A stretch of DNA of 64,000 nt from the NCBI RefSeq assembly GCF_900107925.1, contig NZ_FNUJ01000010.1:335489-399488 (forward strand), given 5' to 3'. The notes below the pieces were generated by a model that was not told the DNA's origin, ran no database searches, and saw only the letters and a list, made by a program, of their open reading frames with translations. The position numbers were made by a program, and so were the translations under genes. Below, piece by piece: positions 60,856 through 64,000 of the stretch (the stretch's first letter is position 1; each line of letters opens with the position of its first letter). Source of the DNA: Amycolatopsis pretoriensis (GTDB lineage: Bacteria > Actinomycetota > Actinomycetes > Mycobacteriales > Pseudonocardiaceae).

Positions 60856-61989
60856 TCAGGCGGCCAGCCGACCCGGTTCGGTTCCGGCGGGCGTCGGCTC
60901 GGGCACCTGGAAGCTGTGCGCGGTCACGGGGTGCCGGCGCGAAAGCAGCCAGATCCCGACGCCGACGCCCACCCCGACGACGCCGACGGCGATGGTGCCC
61001 GCGGCGCCGAGCGAGGCGATCTTGCCGGAGATCGCGCCGACGATCGCGGCCGCGGGCAGCGTGAACAGCCACGCGATCACCATCCGGCCCGCCATCCGCC
61101 AGCGCACCGGCGCCTCCCGGCGGCCGACGCCGGAGCCGACGATCCCGCCGGAGCACACGTGCGTCGTCGACAGCGGGAAGCCGAGGCGGGACGAGACCAG
61201 GATGACCAGCGCCGAGCTCGTCTGGGCGGCGAAGCCCTGCGGGCCTTCGATGTCGGTCAGGCCCTTGCCGAGGGTGTGGGTGATGCGCCAGCCGCCGAGG
61301 TAGGTGCCCGCCGCGAGGGCGCACGCGGCGCTGATGATCACCCAGACGGGTGGTGCTGCGCCCGCCGGCAGGCTGCCGGCGGTGACGAGCGTGAGCGTGA
61401 TGACGCCCATCGTCTTCTGCGCGTCGTTGGTGCCGTGCGCGAGCGAGACGAGCGACGCCGAGACGACCTGGCCGACCTTGAACCCGCGCGTGGCCGGGCG
61501 GCCGCGCACGAGGAACCGGTAGACGAAGTACGTCGCGCCCATCGCGACGACCCCGGCGATCACCGGGCTCGCCGCGGCCGGGACGAGGACCTTCTCGACG
61601 ATCTTTCCGAAGTGGACCGAGTCGGTGCCCGCCGAGATCCAGGTGGCGCCGATCAAGCCGCCGAACAACGCGTGCGACGAGCTCGACGGCAGGCCGACGA
61701 ACCACGTCACGAGGTTCCAGACGATCGCGCCGATCAGCCCGCCGAACACGATCGACGGGCCGATCTTCGTGTCGTCCACCAGGCCGCTGGAGATCGTCTT
61801 GGCGACCTCCACCGACAGGAACGCGCCGACCAGGTTCAGCACCGCGGAGATCGCGACGGCGACGCGGGGCTTGAGCGCGCCGGTCGCGATCGACGTCGCC
61901 ATCGAGTTCGCGGTGTCGTGGAACCCGTTCGTGAAATCGAAAACGAGGGCCGTGACTACGACGATCACGACCAGCAACGAGGGTTCCAC
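60856..61989 (-). CDS. PiT family inorganic phosphate transporter, second copy
   Basis: A 377-residue phosphate permease closely similar to the product of 8114-9238. It has the same duplicated signatures, FDFTNGFHDTANSMATSIATGALKPR and SLAHGTNDAQKTMGVITL, and the same SSSSHALFGGLIGATWI segment. It differs mainly in the central loop and the C-terminal tail. The GTG at 61989 follows GGGAGGAG at a distance. It stands alone downstream of the amidotransferase promoter; no clear PHO box was found. Confidence 0.94.
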   Translation of the reverse strand: MEPSLLVVIVVVTALVFDFTNGFHDTANSMATSIATGALKPRVAVAISAVLNLVGAFLSVEVAKTISSGLVDDTKIGPSIVFGGLIGAIVWNLVTWFVGLPSSSSHALFGGLIGATWISAGTDSVHFGKIVEKVLVPAAASPVIAGVVAMGATYFVYRFLVRGRPATRGFKVGQVVSASLVSLAHGTNDAQKTMGVITLTLVTAGSLPAGAAPPVWVIISAACALAAGTYLGGWRITHTLGKGLTDIEGPQGFAAQTSSALVILVSSRLGFPLSTTHVCSGGIVGSGVGRREAPVRWRMAGRMVIAWLFTLPAAAIVGAISGKIASLGAAGTIAVGVVGVGVGVGIWLLSRRHPVTAHSFQVPEPTPAGTEPGRLAA

Positions 61990-62084
61990 CCCGACCTCCG
62001 AACCCTTGTGGGGACTCCTCCCGCAAGGTACCTGAAGGGTGACGCCTGGCGTTAACAGGCTGTTGCTCGTTGTGATCCCTGCTG

Positions 62085-62834
62085 TTAAGCCAGCGGTAAG
62101 GACCGTTGACTGTCGGCGGCGGCCTCGAGTTCTCCGGCGGCCAACCGGACGAACCGCTGCGCGAACGGCCGCCAGGTCTCCTCGATGTCAGTGTGGACAG
62201 TGATCAACGCGTCGTGCTCGAGTGAGCCCGGACGGGCGAATTCCGCCATCTCGGGCTCATCCGCGGCCCAGCTCTCGACGACGAGGGGCGTCGTCTCGAT
62301 GTGGAACTGGACACCGTAGACACACCGGTTGAACCGGAACGCCTGGTTTTGGTACAGCGGCGCGGAAGCGAGCAGCTCGGCGCCGGGCGGGAGCCGGGTG
62401 ATCGCGTCGTTGTGGAACTGCAGGACGTCCTGCACCAGCGGCAGGTCGGCGAAGAGCGGATCGGTCCACGCCGCGTCCTTCTTGCTGACGAGCTGCGGGC
62501 CGACCTCGGGCCCGTCCGGCCCGACCTCGACCCGGCCCCCGGTCGCGACGGCGAGCAGCTGGGCGCCGAGGCAGATCCCCAGGGTCGGGATCCTCTTCGT
62601 CGCGGCTTTCGCCAGCAGCCGCCGGACGTCGACGAGCCACGGGTGCTTCGCGTCGTCCTCCGCGGCCATGCCGCCGCCGAGGCAGACGACACCGCGGTAG
62701 CCGTCGAGGTCGTCCGGCAGTTCGTCCTTCGGCGGCAGCCGGAGGTCCAGCTCCGCGCCGGCGCCGGTGAGCCAGTCGCCGAGCGGGCCGAGCGGGTCCG
62801 ACGCGTCCGGCTGGATGATGAGCAGTCGTGTCAC
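62085..62834 (-). CDS. Class I glutamine amidotransferase-like protein
   Basis: A 249-residue GATase1 protein. The nucleophile is in PTLGICLGAQLLAVATGG, the oxyanion strand precedes it as GVVCLGGGMAAEDD, and the histidine/glutamate pair is in VYGVQFHIETTP. It is a stand-alone GMP-synthase-like amidotransferase, a group that includes gamma-glutamyl hydrolases and enzymes acting on glutamylated amines. No synthase partner lies next to it. The GTG at 62834 gives the family start TRLLIIQPD. Confidence 0.88.
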   Translation of the reverse strand: MTRLLIIQPDASDPLGPLGDWLTGAGAELDLRLPPKDELPDDLDGYRGVVCLGGGMAAEDDAKHPWLVDVRRLLAKAATKRIPTLGICLGAQLLAVATGGRVEVGPDGPEVGPQLVSKKDAAWTDPLFADLPLVQDVLQFHNDAITRLPPGAELLASAPLYQNQAFRFNRCVYGVQFHIETTPLVVESWAADEPEMAEFARPGSLEHDALITVHTDIEETWRPFAQRFVRLAAGELEAAADSQRSLPLA

Positions 62835-62849
62835 GCTTTTCAGGGTAGG

Positions 62850-63272
62850 TCAGCAGGCGCAGCGGATTCCCGGGGTGGCGGCTCCCTCCACCGGGTAGCC
62901 GGCCGCGATCCAGGCCGTGATGCCGCCGGAGAGCCGTTTGACCTGGAAGCCGAGCTGGGCGAGCTTGAGGGCGCCCTTGGTGGCGGCGTTGCAGTTGACG
63001 CTCTCGCAGTAGCAGACGTAGACGACGTCCCGGTCCAGGTGCTCGGCGCTCTTGGCCGTCAGGTCCCGGTAGGGGAGGTTGACCGCGCCGGGGATGCGGG
63101 CCTGGGCGAAAGCTTCGGGCGCCCGCGTCTCGACGATCACGTAGCCGTCGGTGTGGCCGGCTTCGAGGTCCCGGACGAGGTCGTCGGGGTCGACTTCGAA
63201 GGCGAGTTCGGCGCCGAAGTACCGCGTGGCGGCTTCCGGGGCCGGGGCGGGGACGGCGAGGATGCGTGTCAT
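62850..63272 (-). CDS. Rhodanese-like domain protein
   Basis: A 140-residue single-domain rhodanese. The core reads YVIVETRAPEAFAQARIPGAVNLPYRDL, with the active-site loop VVYVCYCESVNCNAATKGALKLAQLGF and the final GGITAWIAAGYPVEG. The active-site loop contains three cysteines and lacks the usual arginine, as in the CxxxxxC-type subgroup, so sulfur transfer is plausible but not certain. It lies 15 bp after the amidotransferase on the opposite side of its start, and is divergent from the Lrp/AsnC gene, which may control it. Confidence 0.87.
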   Translation of the reverse strand: MTRILAVPAPAPEAATRYFGAELAFEVDPDDLVRDLEAGHTDGYVIVETRAPEAFAQARIPGAVNLPYRDLTAKSAEHLDRDVVYVCYCESVNCNAATKGALKLAQLGFQVKRLSGGITAWIAAGYPVEGAATPGIRCAC

Positions 63273-63383
63273 GGGGTAAATCCTGCTGGTCGCGGGGCTT
63301 CCGCCACAGGGCAGAATCGGGGTGGAAGCCCGGGCCGGCCGGGGATTCCCCCGTTCCGGGCCCGTTCGACTTGGAGAATCACG

Positions 63384-63824
63384 GTGGACCTCGACGACGT
63401 CGACTGGCAGCTGCTGGAGCTCCTCCAGGAGGACGGCCGGCTCAGTTTCTCGGAGCTGGGCCGCCGGGTGTCGCTGTCCGGCTCCGCGGTGACGGAGCGG
63501 GTGCACCGGCTCGAGGAGCGCGGGGTGATCACGGGCTACGCGGCCCGGGTGGACACGTCGAAGCTGGGACTGCCGATCGAGGCGCTGGTGCGGGCCCGGG
63601 TGCGGAGCCTGGACACGCCCCGGTTCCGGACGGCGGTGCTGCCGCTGCCGCAGGTGGTCGCCGCCGACCACATCACGGGTGACGAGTGCTGGATCCTGCG
63701 GGTGCTGTGCCGGGACACCGGCGAGCTGGAGGCGTTGGTGGAGAAGGTGCAGCGGTACGGCGAGACGACGACGTCGCTGGTGCTGTCTTCGCCGCTGCGG
63801 AGCCGGCCGGCGCCCCGGGCCTGA
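63384..63824 (+). CDS. Lrp/AsnC family transcriptional regulator
   Basis: A 146-residue regulator. The helix-turn-helix is LDDVDWQLLELLQEDGRLSFSELGRRVSLSGSAVTERVHRLEERGVITGYAARVD, followed by the RAM ligand domain with VVAADHITGDECWILRVLCRDTGELEALV. The GTG at 63384 follows TTGGAGA. It is divergent from the rhodanese gene across 111 bp, the common layout of an Lrp protein and its target. The effector is probably an amino acid. Confidence 0.92.
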   Translation: MDLDDVDWQLLELLQEDGRLSFSELGRRVSLSGSAVTERVHRLEERGVITGYAARVDTSKLGLPIEALVRARVRSLDTPRFRTAVLPLPQVVAADHITGDECWILRVLCRDTGELEALVEKVQRYGETTTSLVLSSPLRSRPAPRA

Positions 63825-63844
63825 CTGTGAACACGACTGTGATA

Positions 63845-63901
63845 ATAAAAAAGGGCCCGGGCCGGGAGACTCACGTCTCAACCGGGCCCAGGCCCTTTCC
63901 C
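63845..63901 (-). terminator. rrn operon terminator
   Basis: On the minus strand a long GC stem (GGGCCTGGGCCCGGTTGAGAC pairing with GTCTCCCGGCCCGGGCCC, interrupted once) is followed by TTTTTTATTATC. It lies just past the 3' end of the 5S rRNA and terminates the rRNA transcript. Confidence 0.88.
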
Positions 63902-63908
63902 AAAATAA

Positions 63909-64000
63909 GTTCGGCGGTGTCCTACTCTCCCACAACCCTTCGGTTGCAGTACCATCGGCGCTGTCAGGCTTAGCTTCCGGGTTCGGAATGGGACCGGGCG
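63909..64000 (-). rRNA. rrf: 5S ribosomal RNA, partial (3' part)
   Basis: The minus strand carries the 3' 92 bases of a 5S rRNA, with the conserved CCCGGTCCCATTCCGAACC loop region and the 3' end AGGACACCGCCGAAC. The 5' end lies beyond the right edge of the window, so the 23S and 16S genes of the operon should follow there. Confidence 0.96.

Noticed and set aside
58838..62026. A 1062-codon open frame on the minus strand and a 1008-codon one at 40893-43919
   Set aside because: Both are shadow frames of glnE/PiT and of the PDZ protease and DUF2342 genes, respectively, with no domain and no plausible start.
61990..62084. PHO box upstream of the second PiT transporter
   Set aside because: GTTAAC and CGTCACC pieces are present, but they do not form two clean 11-base direct repeats.

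Overview
The window is high-GC actinobacterial DNA, most probably from the Pseudonocardiaceae and close to Amycolatopsis. The evidence is strong G/C preference at third codon positions, many GTG starts, stop/start overlaps of the ATGA and GTGA type, a WhiB7 protein with an AT-hook, a tmRNA tag ending REYALAA, and actinobacterial marker neighbourhoods (prfB-ftsE-ftsX-smpB; UPF0182, PDZ/Lon-like protease, DUF2342, ABC1 kinase, whiB7, uvrD2; DUF4191-RDD-glnA-glnE). The genus is an inference.

Left part (1-13.3 kb): an ABC exporter pair, a TetR regulator facing a flavin monooxygenase across a palindromic operator, a two-component system, a dienelactone hydrolase, small hypothetical genes, a PiT phosphate transporter with a possible PHO box, an Lnt-like nitrilase-fold protein, a decayed hydrolase beside an intact secreted lipase, and a second flavin monooxygenase.

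Histidine block (13.4-21.1 kb): one overlapping operon hutH-hutU-(M20 amidohydrolase)-hutF-hutI encodes breakdown of histidine through formimidoylglutamate. A divergent IclR regulator shares a perfect 18-bp palindrome with it.

Middle (21.2-31.1 kb): an MFS transporter, a membrane diguanylate cyclase, a strand-asymmetric repeat field next to the tmRNA gene ssrA, a sensor-domain protein/kinase/regulator operon, a methyltransferase, an acyltransferase-3 protein and an amidohydrolase. At 31.1-35.1 kb lie smpB, ftsX, ftsE, prfB and a PadR regulator. At 35.4-37.8 kb two identical initiator tRNA genes flank a TetR/flavin-monooxygenase cassette.

Right part (37.9-54.4 kb): the WhiB7 neighbourhood. 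It carries UPF0182, PPA1309, a PDZ/Lon-like protease, a DUF2342 zincin, a YgjP-like metalloprotease, an E1-like protein, an ABC1 kinase, an AbiEi-like protein, a 49-bp minisatellite, a methyltransferase, a small protein coupled to whiB7, whiB7 itself and uvrD2. The whiB7 leader is about 0.5 kb long. It has a WhiB7-type promoter, an 85-codon reading frame that stops inside a small hairpin, and then a strong intrinsic terminator: the layout of a translation-dependent attenuator. This is the most interesting regulatory structure in the window.

Far right (54.5-64 kb): nitrogen control genes (DUF4191, RDD, glnA with a complete GlnR box, a thioesterase, glnE), a second PiT transporter, a class I glutamine amidotransferase, a rhodanese, an Lrp/AsnC regulator, and the 3' part of a 5S rRNA, the end of an rrn operon that continues past the right edge.

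Across the window, intergenic minisatellites and short palindromes built on GTCCACA recur far more often than chance would allow. No transposase, integrase, CRISPR array or biosynthetic megasynthase was seen.
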